A stretch of 64,000 bases of DNA, taken from positions 36,991 to 100,990 of the forward strand of contig NZ_WIWC01000015.1 of the NCBI RefSeq assembly GCF_009600315.1, written 5' to 3'. Position 1 is the stretch's first letter. Every line of letters starts with the position of its first letter. Source of the stretch: Pseudomonas helleri. GTDB taxonomy: Bacteria > Pseudomonadota > Gammaproteobacteria > Pseudomonadales > Pseudomonadaceae. The notes beneath the pieces are model-generated. The model was not told the origin of the DNA and did not search any database. It saw only the letters and a list, made by a program, of their open reading frames with translations. Below, one piece after another: positions 40,737-48,598 of this stretch. Made by a program: the position numbers and the translations under genes.

Positions 40737-40909
40737 CCCCTCACCCCAACCCTCTCCCATAGGGAGAGGGAGCTCGATGTGTGTGATGCGCATATCTGCT
40801 TTTGCCTTTAGCCCCCTCTCCCTTCGGGAGAGGGAGCTGGATTTGTGTGTTGCGCATATCTGCTTTGCCTTTAGTCCCCTCTCCCTCCGGGAGAGGGCCA
40901 GGGTGAGGG
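40737..40909. repeat. CCCTCACC palindromic repeat, copy 5, with a tandemly expanded core
   Basis: The array has three stems instead of two: CCCTCTCCCATAGGGAGAGGG, CCCTCTCCCTTCGGGAGAGGG and CCCTCTCCCTCCGGGAGAGGG. Spacers of about 43 bases share TGCGCATATCTGCTTT and GCCTTTAG. Outer arms are CCCCTCACCCCAACC and GGGCCAGGGTGAGGG. It lies between the convergent ends of yegD and the AI-2E permease gene. Confidence 0.9.
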
Positions 40910-40916
40910 CAATGCC

Positions 40917-41927
40917 TCACACCAACTCCAACTGCTTCAACTCACTCTTCAAATACGCGTAGTAAATCGGCCCAGCCACCACCCCCGGCAGGCCGAAGGC
41001 TGCTTCGAATACCAACATCGCCAACAGCAATTCCCACGACTTGGCACTGATTTGACCGCCCACGATTTTGGCGTTCAGGAAGTATTCCAGCTTGTGGATA
41101 ACAATCAGATACCCCAACGCCGCCACCGCCACCCAGATCGATAACGACAGGCCGACGATGGTGATCAGGGTGTTGGATATCAGGTTGCCGATAACCGGCA
41201 GCAACCCCAGCAAAAAGGTCAACATGATCAACGTCTTGGTCAGCGGCAGGTGCACGCCGAACAGCGGGAGCACCACGGCCAGGAAGATCCCGGTAAACAC
41301 AGTGTTGAGCAACGCGATCTTGATCTGCGCAAACACAATGTTGCGAAACGCCTGCACCAACAGGTGAAGGCGATCAAACATCGCGGCCGCCAGCGGCTTG
41401 CGTCGACTGATATCAGGGATGCGCTGCAACGCAATGATGGCGCCCAGCACCATGCCGATGAGCAAGGTCACAAACATGTGCGCCGCATCTTTGCCGACCA
41501 GTTGCAAGTCACTCAGATGTTTGTTGGCCCACGCTCCAATGGCTATACGGAACTCGGCGGCACTGGCCGGCAAATAGCTGTCCAGAAACGGCGGCAACTG
41601 CCCGCGCGCCCGATCGACCACCGCCATGAACTTGTTCAGTGAAGCACCCGGGTTTTCGGCCTCATGCAGTAAAAAGCTGATCGCACCCGCAAAAATCAAC
41701 GCCAGCACGCTGACCACCAGTGTGCCCAGCAAGGCCACGGCCAACCAGCGCGCCCGGCGCCCGGCAATCAAACGCTGGAGTTGCGGGGTGAGCATGTTGA
41801 CCAGCTCGTAAACCAGCAAACCGGCCAGCAAGCTGGGCAACAGCCTTAACGGAAAAACCAGCAATAAGCCGATAGCAATGATGATGTAACTGGCCAACAG
41901 GATGTGACGCTGAGAAAACGATGGCAT
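40917..41927 (-). CDS. AI-2E family transporter (PerM-like permease)
   Basis: A 336-residue inner-membrane protein with about seven hydrophobic segments. Family traits: paired N-terminal helices (about 8-35), a central soluble stretch (about 90-140) and the C-terminal FGLPGVVAGPIYYAYLKSEL. The family exports AI-2 or other small solutes in some bacteria and may act as a Na+/H+ antiporter in others; the substrate here is unknown. It converges on yegD, with the expanded repeat between them. Confidence 0.85.
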   Translation of the reverse strand: MPSFSQRHILLASYIIIAIGLLLVFPLRLLPSLLAGLLVYELVNMLTPQLQRLIAGRRARWLAVALLGTLVVSVLALIFAGAISFLLHEAENPGASLNKFMAVVDRARGQLPPFLDSYLPASAAEFRIAIGAWANKHLSDLQLVGKDAAHMFVTLLIGMVLGAIIALQRIPDISRRKPLAAAMFDRLHLLVQAFRNIVFAQIKIALLNTVFTGIFLAVVLPLFGVHLPLTKTLIMLTFLLGLLPVIGNLISNTLITIVGLSLSIWVAVAALGYLIVIHKLEYFLNAKIVGGQISAKSWELLLAMLVFEAAFGLPGVVAGPIYYAYLKSELKQLELV

Positions 41928-42034
41928 ACAGCCTCAAAACGGGCAGCGCGAAAGGATGGGCAGTCTGCCAGCCTTCGCCCGGCAGCACTACACAATGTGA
42001 CGGTTGGCGCGCAGCCCCCCGCAGCCGCTGACGG

Positions 42035-42319
42035 TTATTTTTTCTTCAGGCACTCACTCATGAACGCTTTGCGTTCGTCGCCTTTGAGCGCTTGGGTGCT
42101 TGCTGTGGCGTTACAGCTTTTCATTCTTTCCTGCGGTGTGGTCGCTGGCTTGGCTTTCAGGCAACTGCTCATGAACGCTTTGCGCTCGTCGCCTTTGAGG
42201 GTTTTGGCGCTGGCTTCGGCGTTGCACGCGGTCATTTTATTTTGTTGGGCCGTGTCGGCAAAACTCTGGGAGCACAGCAACACACCGATCAGCAGCAAAG
42301 GCACACGCAGCATCTTCAT
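42035..42319 (-). CDS. psiF: PsiF repeat family protein
   Basis: A 94-residue secreted protein with a signal peptide ending at about SFA-DT (residue 21). It contains two PsiF repeats of about 30 residues, each of the form M..CNA.A....LKGDERKAFMS.CLK, with two conserved cysteines per repeat. In Escherichia coli psiF is phosphate-starvation-inducible; its function is unknown. I did not find a clear Pho box upstream. GGAG lies 7 bases before the start on the reverse strand. Confidence 0.88.
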   Translation of the reverse strand: MKMLRVPLLLIGVLLCSQSFADTAQQNKMTACNAEASAKTLKGDERKAFMSSCLKAKPATTPQERMKSCNATASTQALKGDERKAFMSECLKKK

Positions 42320-42488
42320 GGAGTTTTCTCCTTAAGGCCGCACCGAATGGCAGCGGACGTATCAGCAGTGTAGACAAACTCTGTTACTTGCCACGCCGAT
42401 AAAACTTTCTGCTCGCGCTGAACTCACACCCTATGAACCGACGTTGCCTTCAGAGCGATGCGGCAACCTGATGAGTGAGGAGATTGAA

Positions 42489-43019
42489 ATGACCGACATC
42501 AAACTGTCCGATAAACAAACCCTGCGCGATCGTGCCCGCAAGAACGTCGAAGAAGGTGCAGTGACACCCGGCTACAGCGCTGACCGCGAAGAAATCATTC
42601 GCCTGCTCAATGAGTCGCTGGCCACCGAGTGGGTGTGCGTGCTGCGCTACAAGCGTCATTACTTTATGGCGGACGGGATCAAAGCCCATGTGGCGGCGGA
42701 AGAATTTCTGGAACACGCCAATCAGGAAATGGAACACGCCGACAAACTGGCTGAGCGTATCGTGCAACTGGGTGGCGAGCCGGAGTTCAACCCGGATCTG
42801 CTGTCCAAAAACTCCCACGCGCAATACGTCGCGGGCAAAACGCTGAAAGAGATGGTGTTTGAAGACTTGGTCGCCGAGCGCATTGCGGTCGACAGCTATC
42901 GCGAAATCATTCAGTACATTGGCGACAAAGACCCGACTACGCGTCGAATCTTTGAAGAAATCCTGGCCCAGGAAGAAGAGCACGCTGACGACATGGCTGA
43001 TCTGTTGAAGGGACTTTAA
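42489..43019 (+). CDS. Ferritin-like (bacterioferritin-type) protein
   Basis: A 176-residue four-helix protein of the ferritin-like superfamily. Metal-ligand patterns are visible: NESLATEWVCVLRYKRH (Glu near residue 46), EEFLEHANQEMEHADKLAERI (the ExxH pattern near residues 80-87), a second acidic helix with VAERIAVDSYREII, and EEILAQEEEHADDM (ExxxxEEEH near 161-169). It most likely stores or oxidises iron, or binds DNA in stress as Dps-like members do. ATG 42489 follows AGGAG by 6 bases, so the earlier in-frame codons were not used. Confidence 0.82.
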   Translation: MTDIKLSDKQTLRDRARKNVEEGAVTPGYSADREEIIRLLNESLATEWVCVLRYKRHYFMADGIKAHVAAEEFLEHANQEMEHADKLAERIVQLGGEPEFNPDLLSKNSHAQYVAGKTLKEMVFEDLVAERIAVDSYREIIQYIGDKDPTTRRIFEEILAQEEEHADDMADLLKGL

Positions 43020-43025
43020 AAACAA

Positions 43026-43133
43026 CCCTCACCCTAACCCTCTCCCAAAGGGAGAGGGTACTGGTTTGTGGAGTAACGAATATCTGCTTTTGCCTTTAGC
43101 CCCTCTCCCTACGGGAGAGGGCTGGGGTGAGGG
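43026..43133. repeat. CCCTCACC palindromic repeat, copy 6
   Basis: Stems CCCTCTCCCAAAGGGAGAGGG and CCCCTCTCCCTACGGGAGAGGG, outer arms CCCTCACCCTAACC and GGCTGGGGTGAGGG, spacer with AACGAATATCTGCTTTTGCC. It fills the gap between the convergent ferritin-like gene and the AsmA gene. Confidence 0.9.
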
Positions 43134-43138
43134 CAGGC

Positions 43139-45205
43139 TTACTTCACCGTTTTCGGCACTTTACCCTGCTGCATTTGCTGCAACAGCGGCGCGCACTGAT
43201 TAGGCTCGCCACCGCTAGGCGCAATCAGCGCCAACAACCCTGCCGCCGGACCTGCAATCACACCCAACGCCACCATCCCAGCACCGCGCAACAATAACGG
43301 CACCGCCTGGACTCCAGCGGATGGATTGCCAAATGTGCCGCGCACATACAACGGTGAACGCAGCGAAAATACCCTGAACCCCTTCGATTCAGGCGTGATT
43401 TTCAAGTCCAATTGCTCTGTCGCCAAGTTGACGGTGCCATCAATGTAAATAATCGCATTCTCGGTATCGAACACAAATAACTGAGAAGTCGCCAAACCAT
43501 CCTTGATACCCACGTCAGCCGCCGCACAATTAATCTTCACGTCTTCGTCACCAAAGATCTTGCCCACCACGTAGTTACCCACGTTCAACCCGGCGATTTC
43601 CATCAGGCTGCGGCTGATGGCGCCGTCGTTGATGATCATCTTCAAGCCACCATTGGCCGTGCCCAGCAATTTGGCCACTGAGTTGCCACGCCCCGAAAGG
43701 TGAGCATCCCCGTTCAACTCGCCAAAACTGGTTTTCATTGGTTCAAAGGTCGGGAACAGCTGCTTAAGCTTGAAATTACGTGCGGTCAACTTGGCCCGTC
43801 CTTCCAGCGGGGTACTGCGGCCATTGAGGCGGATTTGCGCATCCAGCTTGCCGCCCGCCACGCCGAAACGCAGGGGCTCAAGGCTCAGCTCACCATTGTT
43901 CAGTACCACATGGGTATAGAGGTCAGTAAACGGCAACTCGGCACTCTGCACGATGCGCTTACCGGTAAATTCCACATCGGCATCCATGTCGCGCCAGCGC
44001 TCAGTGCGGAACTCTTCAACGGGTAGCACTTTACCCGCTGGCTGTTTGCTGGCCCCGCCTCGGGCTTTTTGCTCGGTATTGGTGTCGGCACCAATCAACG
44101 GAGCCAGGTCTGCCATCAACAACTGGTTGGACACCAACTTGCCGGACAGCTTTGGCCGTGGCTGGCTAGCCGCGAACTTCAGCTCGCCATGAATATCGCT
44201 GCTGCCAATCTTGCCGTTAAAGTTTTCATAGGTGAATACGGCACCGCCCGGTTCATGCAGCTTGGCGATCAGATGGCCATCGGTGGAGTAAGGTGGCGAG
44301 TCGGGCAAGGTCACACCCGTCAGCGGGTAGAGGTTGCTCAGGCTGCTACCCGCCAGTTTCAGGCGTAAATCCAGTGCGCCCAGATTGAGCGGATCAGTCA
44401 GCGTACCGGCCAAGGCAACTTTCGTGTCCGCAATGCTGACTTGTGCTTGCAGCGGGAACGGTTTGCCTGCGTCCTGCAATGCCAACAAACCGCCAATTTT
44501 GCCGGTGCCATTGAGTTTCTGACCGTGATACTCACCTTTAACCTTCAAGGAAAAGGCATAGTCTTGCGCAGCAGCACCCTTTTCCTGAGATTTTTTCGCT
44601 TCCTTTGCCCCGACGATGTCACTAAACGGAATCGGCTTGCCCAATGGGTCAATGACCACATCCAATCGAGTTTTCAAGGTTTGGTCATTCAAGGTCACGT
44701 GACCTTTATCGAAGCCAATCGCCCCAATATCCACCGTCCAGTCAGAAGGTTTGGCATCGGGATCTTTAGGGTCGAAGGTAAAGATCCAGTTAGCCCTGCC
44801 ATCCGCCAAACGCTCAAGGTTGGCACTGGGTTCAGTCAGGTCGATGCGCGGGATTGCCAGTGTCTCGGTCAATAACGCCAAGGGTGACAAACGCGCTTCT
44901 ACCTTCTTCAAACTGGCCATTTGCGGGTTTTTCGACCACTCGGGATTACCCAACGTGATGTCTTCAGCAATCACGTGAGGCCACGGCACCCAAGCCCGCC
45001 AGCCGCCCTCGCCTTCTTCTCGCTGCCAGCGCACCGCCAGATTGCCATTAATGGCAAACGGGCGATGGAGGATGTCGGACACTTTGCTATTGATCGTCGG
45101 TTTGATGCGGTTCCAGTCAAAAGTCGCGAGGATCACCACCAACACGGCCACCAACAGGAAAAAAATGCCGATCACCCAAGCAAGGGTTTTTCGGGTGCGC
45201 GTCAT
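43139..45205 (-). CDS. AsmA family outer-membrane-biogenesis protein
   Basis: A 688-residue protein with one N-terminal membrane anchor (about residues 9-29, LAWVIGIFFLLVAVLVVILA) and a long periplasmic beta-rich body, ending with the AsmA C-terminal region (about 460-620, including GLKMIINDGAISRSLMEIAGLNVGNYV). Such proteins are tubular and are linked to lipid transport between the membranes and to outer-membrane assembly. A hydrophobic, Gly/Ala-rich tail (VALGVIAGPAAGLLAL) is near the C-terminus. The 249-base gap before the next gene holds an AGAGCG/CGCTCT stem near 45325-45339 and no gene that I can see. Confidence 0.88.
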   Translation of the reverse strand: MTRTRKTLAWVIGIFFLLVAVLVVILATFDWNRIKPTINSKVSDILHRPFAINGNLAVRWQREEGEGGWRAWVPWPHVIAEDITLGNPEWSKNPQMASLKKVEARLSPLALLTETLAIPRIDLTEPSANLERLADGRANWIFTFDPKDPDAKPSDWTVDIGAIGFDKGHVTLNDQTLKTRLDVVIDPLGKPIPFSDIVGAKEAKKSQEKGAAAQDYAFSLKVKGEYHGQKLNGTGKIGGLLALQDAGKPFPLQAQVSIADTKVALAGTLTDPLNLGALDLRLKLAGSSLSNLYPLTGVTLPDSPPYSTDGHLIAKLHEPGGAVFTYENFNGKIGSSDIHGELKFAASQPRPKLSGKLVSNQLLMADLAPLIGADTNTEQKARGGASKQPAGKVLPVEEFRTERWRDMDADVEFTGKRIVQSAELPFTDLYTHVVLNNGELSLEPLRFGVAGGKLDAQIRLNGRSTPLEGRAKLTARNFKLKQLFPTFEPMKTSFGELNGDAHLSGRGNSVAKLLGTANGGLKMIINDGAISRSLMEIAGLNVGNYVVGKIFGDEDVKINCAAADVGIKDGLATSQLFVFDTENAIIYIDGTVNLATEQLDLKITPESKGFRVFSLRSPLYVRGTFGNPSAGVQAVPLLLRGAGMVALGVIAGPAAGLLALIAPSGGEPNQCAPLLQQMQQGKVPKTVK

Positions 45206-45454
45206 ATCATGGCTCCTTTTTGAAAACTGAACGTCCCAACGCTAATGAATGTACGACTGGCAAACAGGACTTAAGGTTTAATCCGACTTCAACTTTAGGA
45301 AAAAACCTACAAGAGCATTGGGCTAGAGCGCTTCGCTCTGGACAATCAATTTTGTTGATTATCACCATTGGCCGTATGAACTTTGATAATGATTCGGTAA
45401 GCGTAGCATTAGCGCCATACCCACTTGGTTGCACTGCTACGGAGCACATACCTC

Positions 45455-45727
45455 ATGAAACGCCCAGTCCTGTTTGGCCTTAGTCTGTCACTGATGGCAT
45501 TTAATGCCTTTGCGGTGCCTGCTGCTGAGGAGCCGACCCCAATGGTTCAACCCACCACCAGCACTTTGAGCCAGCCACTCGATCCGGTCGCTGAAGACGG
45601 CGCCCAACGCACGCTGGACCAGCAAAACCGTGTTGCCGAAGATGGCTATGACAGCACTCGAAGCAGCACCTTTGTTGCTGAAGGTGGCGCTGATCGTCTT
45701 GCTGAACGAAATCAACGTGCGAGTTAA
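45455..45727 (+). CDS. Small secreted protein with VAExG repeats, unknown function
   Basis: A 90-residue protein with a clear signal peptide (MKRPVLFGLSLSLMAFNAFA, cut near VPA). The mature part has three short repeats of the form VAEDGAQRT, VAEDGYDST and VAEGGADRL, is rich in Asp, Glu, Arg, Ser and Thr, and is probably disordered. GGAG lies 10 bases before the ATG. I know similar small proteins in Pseudomonas but no function. It is on the same strand as the repressor gene at 45824. Confidence 0.65.
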   Translation: MKRPVLFGLSLSLMAFNAFAVPAAEEPTPMVQPTTSTLSQPLDPVAEDGAQRTLDQQNRVAEDGYDSTRSSTFVAEGGADRLAERNQRAS

Positions 45728-45823
45728 GGCTCGCACCGTGGATTGAGAGCAACACAGCGTTCGACGTCATCAAAGCCGATTTGCTAGAGTGCGCCGCTGT
45801 ACTTGTCTGGAATACCAGCCCCG

Positions 45824-46456
45824 ATGCTGCCCCGCGCCGAACAGAAGCAACAAACCCGCCTTGCACTGATGGACGCCGCCCGCCACTTGATGGAATCGGG
45901 ACGCGGCTTTGGCAGCCTGAGCCTGCGTGAAGTCGCCAAAACGGCTGGCATTGTACCCACCGGGTTTTATCGCCATTTCAGCGACATGGACCAGTTGGGC
46001 CTGGCGCTGGTCAGCGAAGTCGGCCAGACCTTTCGCGAAACCATTCGCCTGGTGCGTCACAACGAACTGTTTATGGGCGGAGTGATCAACGCCTCGGTGC
46101 GTATTTTTCTCGATGTGGTTGAAGCCAACCGCTCTCAATTTCTGTTTTTGGCCCGCGAGCAATACGGCGGTTCCCAGCTGGTTCGTCAGGCCATCGGCGC
46201 CCTGCGCGAAGACATTACGTTGGATTTGGCCACTGACTTGGGCTCAAAGCCCAAATTGCGGCATCTGAATCATGCCGGCTTGACCGTCATTGCCGATCTG
46301 GTCGTTAAAAGCGTGTTCGCTGCCTTGCCCGATGTCATCGACCCGCCCGGTGAGATGTTGCCCGATTACTTACAGCCTCAAGCCAAGATCAGTCAGCAAC
46401 TGCGTTTTATCTTTATCGGGCTCAAACATTGGCAAGGTTTGGGCAGCACCGAATAA
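45824..46456 (+). CDS. desT: TetR-family repressor, FabR/DesT type
   Basis: A 210-residue regulator with an N-terminal TetR helix-turn-helix (LSLREVAKTAGIVPTGFYRHFSDM, spread over about residues 39-62) and a ligand-binding C-terminal domain with NRSQFLFLAREQYGG near 103-117, typical of FabR/DesT. These sense the ratio of unsaturated to saturated acyl-CoA and control fatty-acid desaturation genes. In P. aeruginosa the gene beside ureE is desT, which supports the name. The desaturase genes desBC that normally accompany it are not in this window, so its target is elsewhere or different. ATG 45824 was chosen over an upstream TTG. Confidence 0.8.
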   Translation: MLPRAEQKQQTRLALMDAARHLMESGRGFGSLSLREVAKTAGIVPTGFYRHFSDMDQLGLALVSEVGQTFRETIRLVRHNELFMGGVINASVRIFLDVVEANRSQFLFLAREQYGGSQLVRQAIGALREDITLDLATDLGSKPKLRHLNHAGLTVIADLVVKSVFAALPDVIDPPGEMLPDYLQPQAKISQQLRFIFIGLKHWQGLGSTE

Positions 46457-46461
46457 CCGGC

Positions 46462-46480
46462 GCGCACCTTGCTGGTGCGC
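46462..46480 (+). terminator. Hairpin between the TetR gene and ureE
   Basis: GCGCACC, loop TTGCT, GGTGCGC: a 7-bp GC-rich stem 5 bases after the TAA of the repressor gene. No T-run follows directly, so termination may be weak or Rho-assisted. Confidence 0.4.
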
Positions 46481-46616
46481 AGGCGAACAAATCACGCACC
46501 AGTTTTGACCTTATCGCACCCTTCTGAGTCTTTTTTCCTACACGTTGACGGCACACCATCAGGTTGGCGCGGCCTTTGCTCTGCTCAAGGCATTGTCATT
46601 CGCAGGATGCCTTCCT

Positions 46617-47117
46617 ATGTTGGTGATTCATCGCAGAGTTCAACCCCACCCCGTGTGGAGCGCCGAGTTACACCTGCACTTCGAAGCCCGCAGCAAAAGC
46701 CGTCTGCGCTGTTTCAGCACTGACGGCGAAGATGTCGGCCTGTTTCTTGAGCGCGGTCAATCGCCTTTGCACGACGGCGAATTTCTTCAGGCTCAGGACG
46801 GTCGCATCGTACGCGTGTGCGCCAGCCCCGAAAAACTGCTGCACGTCACGTGCAGCAATGCCTTTGAACTGACTCGAGCCGCTTATCACCTGGGCAACCG
46901 CCATGTCGCGCTGCAAGTAGGGGACGGCTGGTTACGCTTGCTTGATGACTATGTGCTCAAGGCCATGCTTGATCAGTTGGGCGCCCACACCGAAACCATC
47001 GACGCCCCGTTTCAACCGGAGCATGGCGCCTATGGCGGCGGACATCATCATTCCAGAGCCGGTGAAGAAGATTTCAACTATGCGCCGCGCCTGCATCAGT
47101 TTGGCGTGCGTTTGTGA
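46617..47117 (+). CDS. ureE: UreE, urease nickel metallochaperone
   Basis: A 166-residue protein that binds nickel and passes it to UreG for insertion into urease. It has an N-terminal peptide-binding domain, then a metal-binding domain with AYHLGNRHVALQV (about 90-102, containing the conserved His of the interface site) and DQLGAHTETIDAPFQPEHGAYGG. The C-terminal His cluster is short (GGGHHHSR). I used ATG 46617, which gives the usual length and a typical MLVIHRR start. It begins the accessory operon ureEFG, separated by about 20.6 kb from ureC. Confidence 0.93.
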   Translation: MLVIHRRVQPHPVWSAELHLHFEARSKSRLRCFSTDGEDVGLFLERGQSPLHDGEFLQAQDGRIVRVCASPEKLLHVTCSNAFELTRAAYHLGNRHVALQVGDGWLRLLDDYVLKAMLDQLGAHTETIDAPFQPEHGAYGGGHHHSRAGEEDFNYAPRLHQFGVRL

Positions 47118-47788
47118 ACCCGGCCTGGGCGCTGCTGCGACTGGCCAGCCCACAGCTGCCGATTGGCGGTTATAGCTATTCCCAAGGGCTGGAAATGGCC
47201 GTCGACAATGACCGCGTAGTTGACCCGGTGACCGCCAGCCGCTGGATCAGCGATCAGTTGCTGCTCAATCTGGCGCGCTTTGAAGCGCCACTATTACTGG
47301 CGCATTGCCAGGCAGCAGCGGACGAAGATTGGCAGCGCTTGCAGCACTTGTGCGACGAACACCGTACCAGCCGCGAAACCCGGGAGCTGCATCAGGAAAG
47401 CCGGCAAATGGGCTATTCCTTGCAACAATTGCTCATGGGGCTGCCTGAACTGGACGCACCCGCGCGCCTGTTTCTCACCCAACAAAGCGAACCGCATCTG
47501 GCTCTCGGCTGGGCCTTGGCGGCGCGTGCCTGGGGCATTCAGCCACAGGATGCACTGGCGGCTTGGCTGTGGAGCTGGTTGGAAAACCAATTGGCGGTGC
47601 TGATGAAAACCTTGCCGCTGGGCCAACAAGCGGCTCAGCGCATGACCAGCGAGCTGTCACCCGCGCTGCAGCAGGCTCAGCAGCACGCCAGCGCTCTCGA
47701 CTTATCCCACATGGGCAGCGCCGCATTTGGCCTGTCTTTGGCGAGCATGGCCCATGAGCGCCAGTACAGCCGTCTGTTTCGTTCCTAG
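47114..47788 (+). CDS. ureF: UreF, urease accessory protein
   Basis: A 224-residue all-helical accessory protein that acts with UreD and UreG as gatekeeper of nickel insertion. Family blocks: ALLRLASPQLPIGGYSYSQGLE (about 5-26, in pieces) and the C-terminal ALDLSHMGSAAFGLSLASMAHERQYSRLFRS region. It starts with GTG at 47114, inside the ureE stop (GTGA), so translation is coupled. Nine bases separate its stop from ureG. Confidence 0.94.
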   Translation: MNPAWALLRLASPQLPIGGYSYSQGLEMAVDNDRVVDPVTASRWISDQLLLNLARFEAPLLLAHCQAAADEDWQRLQHLCDEHRTSRETRELHQESRQMGYSLQQLLMGLPELDAPARLFLTQQSEPHLALGWALAARAWGIQPQDALAAWLWSWLENQLAVLMKTLPLGQQAAQRMTSELSPALQQAQQHASALDLSHMGSAAFGLSLASMAHERQYSRLFRS

Positions 47789-47797
47789 GAGAATGTC

Positions 47798-48409
47798 ATG
47801 AACACACAACCTTTACGCGTCGGCATCGGCGGCCCGGTAGGCTCCGGCAAAACGGCCCTGACCCTGGCCCTGTGCCTGGCTCTGCGCGACAAGTACAACC
47901 TGGCCGTGGTGACGAACGACATCTATACCCGCGAAGACGCCGACTTTCTGGTGCGTAACGAAGCGCTGGCGCCGGAGCGCATCATCGGTGTTGAAACCGG
48001 CGGCTGTCCGCACACGGCCATTCGTGAGGACGCGTCGATCAACCTTGAAGCCGTCGATCAATTGACTCGGCGATTTCCGGGGCTGGATCTGATTCTGGTG
48101 GAATCGGGTGGGGATAACTTGTCGGCGACTTTTAGCCCGGAGCTTTCTGATCTGACAATTTACGTGATCGACGTGTCGGCAGGCGACAAGCTGCCGCGCA
48201 AGGGCGGGCCGGGAATCTGCAAGTCCGATTTGCTGGTGATTAATAAAATCGACCTGGCGCCGCTGGTCGGTGCTTCGCTTGAATTGATGGACAGCGACAC
48301 CAAGCGCATGCGCGGGAAAAAACCCTTTGTGTTCAGTAATCAGAAGACCGGGCACGGGCTTGAGACCATCGTGGCGTTTATTGAGCGGCAGGGTTTGTTG
48401 GTTCCGTAG
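47798..48409 (+). CDS. ureG: UreG, urease accessory GTPase
   Basis: A 203-residue SIMIBI GTPase that supplies the energy for nickel insertion. It has the P-loop [13 protein letters not shown] (about 9-21), the metal-binding Cys-Pro-His in [15 protein letters not shown] (about 67-81), [15 protein letters not shown] and the guanine motif NKID (about 146-149). All are intact. GGAG lies 6 bases before the ATG. The stop codon TAG (48407-48409) is formed by the first bases of the REPIN that starts at 48406. No hupE/ureJ-type nickel permease follows. Confidence 0.97.
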   Translation: MNTQPLRVGIGGPVGSGKTALTLALCLALRDKYNLAVVTNDIYTREDADFLVRNEALAPERIIGVETGGCPHTAIREDASINLEAVDQLTRRFPGLDLILVESGGDNLSATFSPELSDLTIYVIDVSAGDKLPRKGGPGICKSDLLVINKIDLAPLVGASLELMDSDTKRMRGKKPFVFSNQKTGHGLETIVAFIERQGLLVP

Positions 48410-48535
48410 CAGCTGCCGAAGGCGGCGTCCGGCGGCAAAGCCGTCGTAAACGCGATGGATGCGCTCATTCATTAAACCGCGATGTCAGGGTTTGCGATCG
48501 CTGCGCAATCGGACGTAGCCTTCGGCAACTGCTAC
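48406..48535. repeat. REPIN after ureG
   Basis: Starts GTAGCAGCTGCCGAAGGCGG and ends GCCTTCGGCAACTGCTAC, the same inverted REP pair as at 24137-24263, 130 bases long, with inner GGCGGCAAAGCCG stem and a TTTGCGATCGCTGCG segment. It overlaps the ureG stop codon. Confidence 0.9.
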
Positions 48536-48598
48536 GACGCGTTTGCCACAGAGGTGTATCATGTCGCGCAAACGCCCCAGCCGTGACGACGCCCGCCA

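Noticed and set aside
40737..40909. Repeat array that could be read as a short CRISPR
   Set aside because: The units are GC-rich palindromes with similar spacers, the same element occurs singly at eight other places, and there are no cas genes.
45380..45400. Fur-box-like GATAATGATT upstream of the small secreted gene
   Set aside because: Only about half of the 19-base consensus is matched, and there is no inverted partner.
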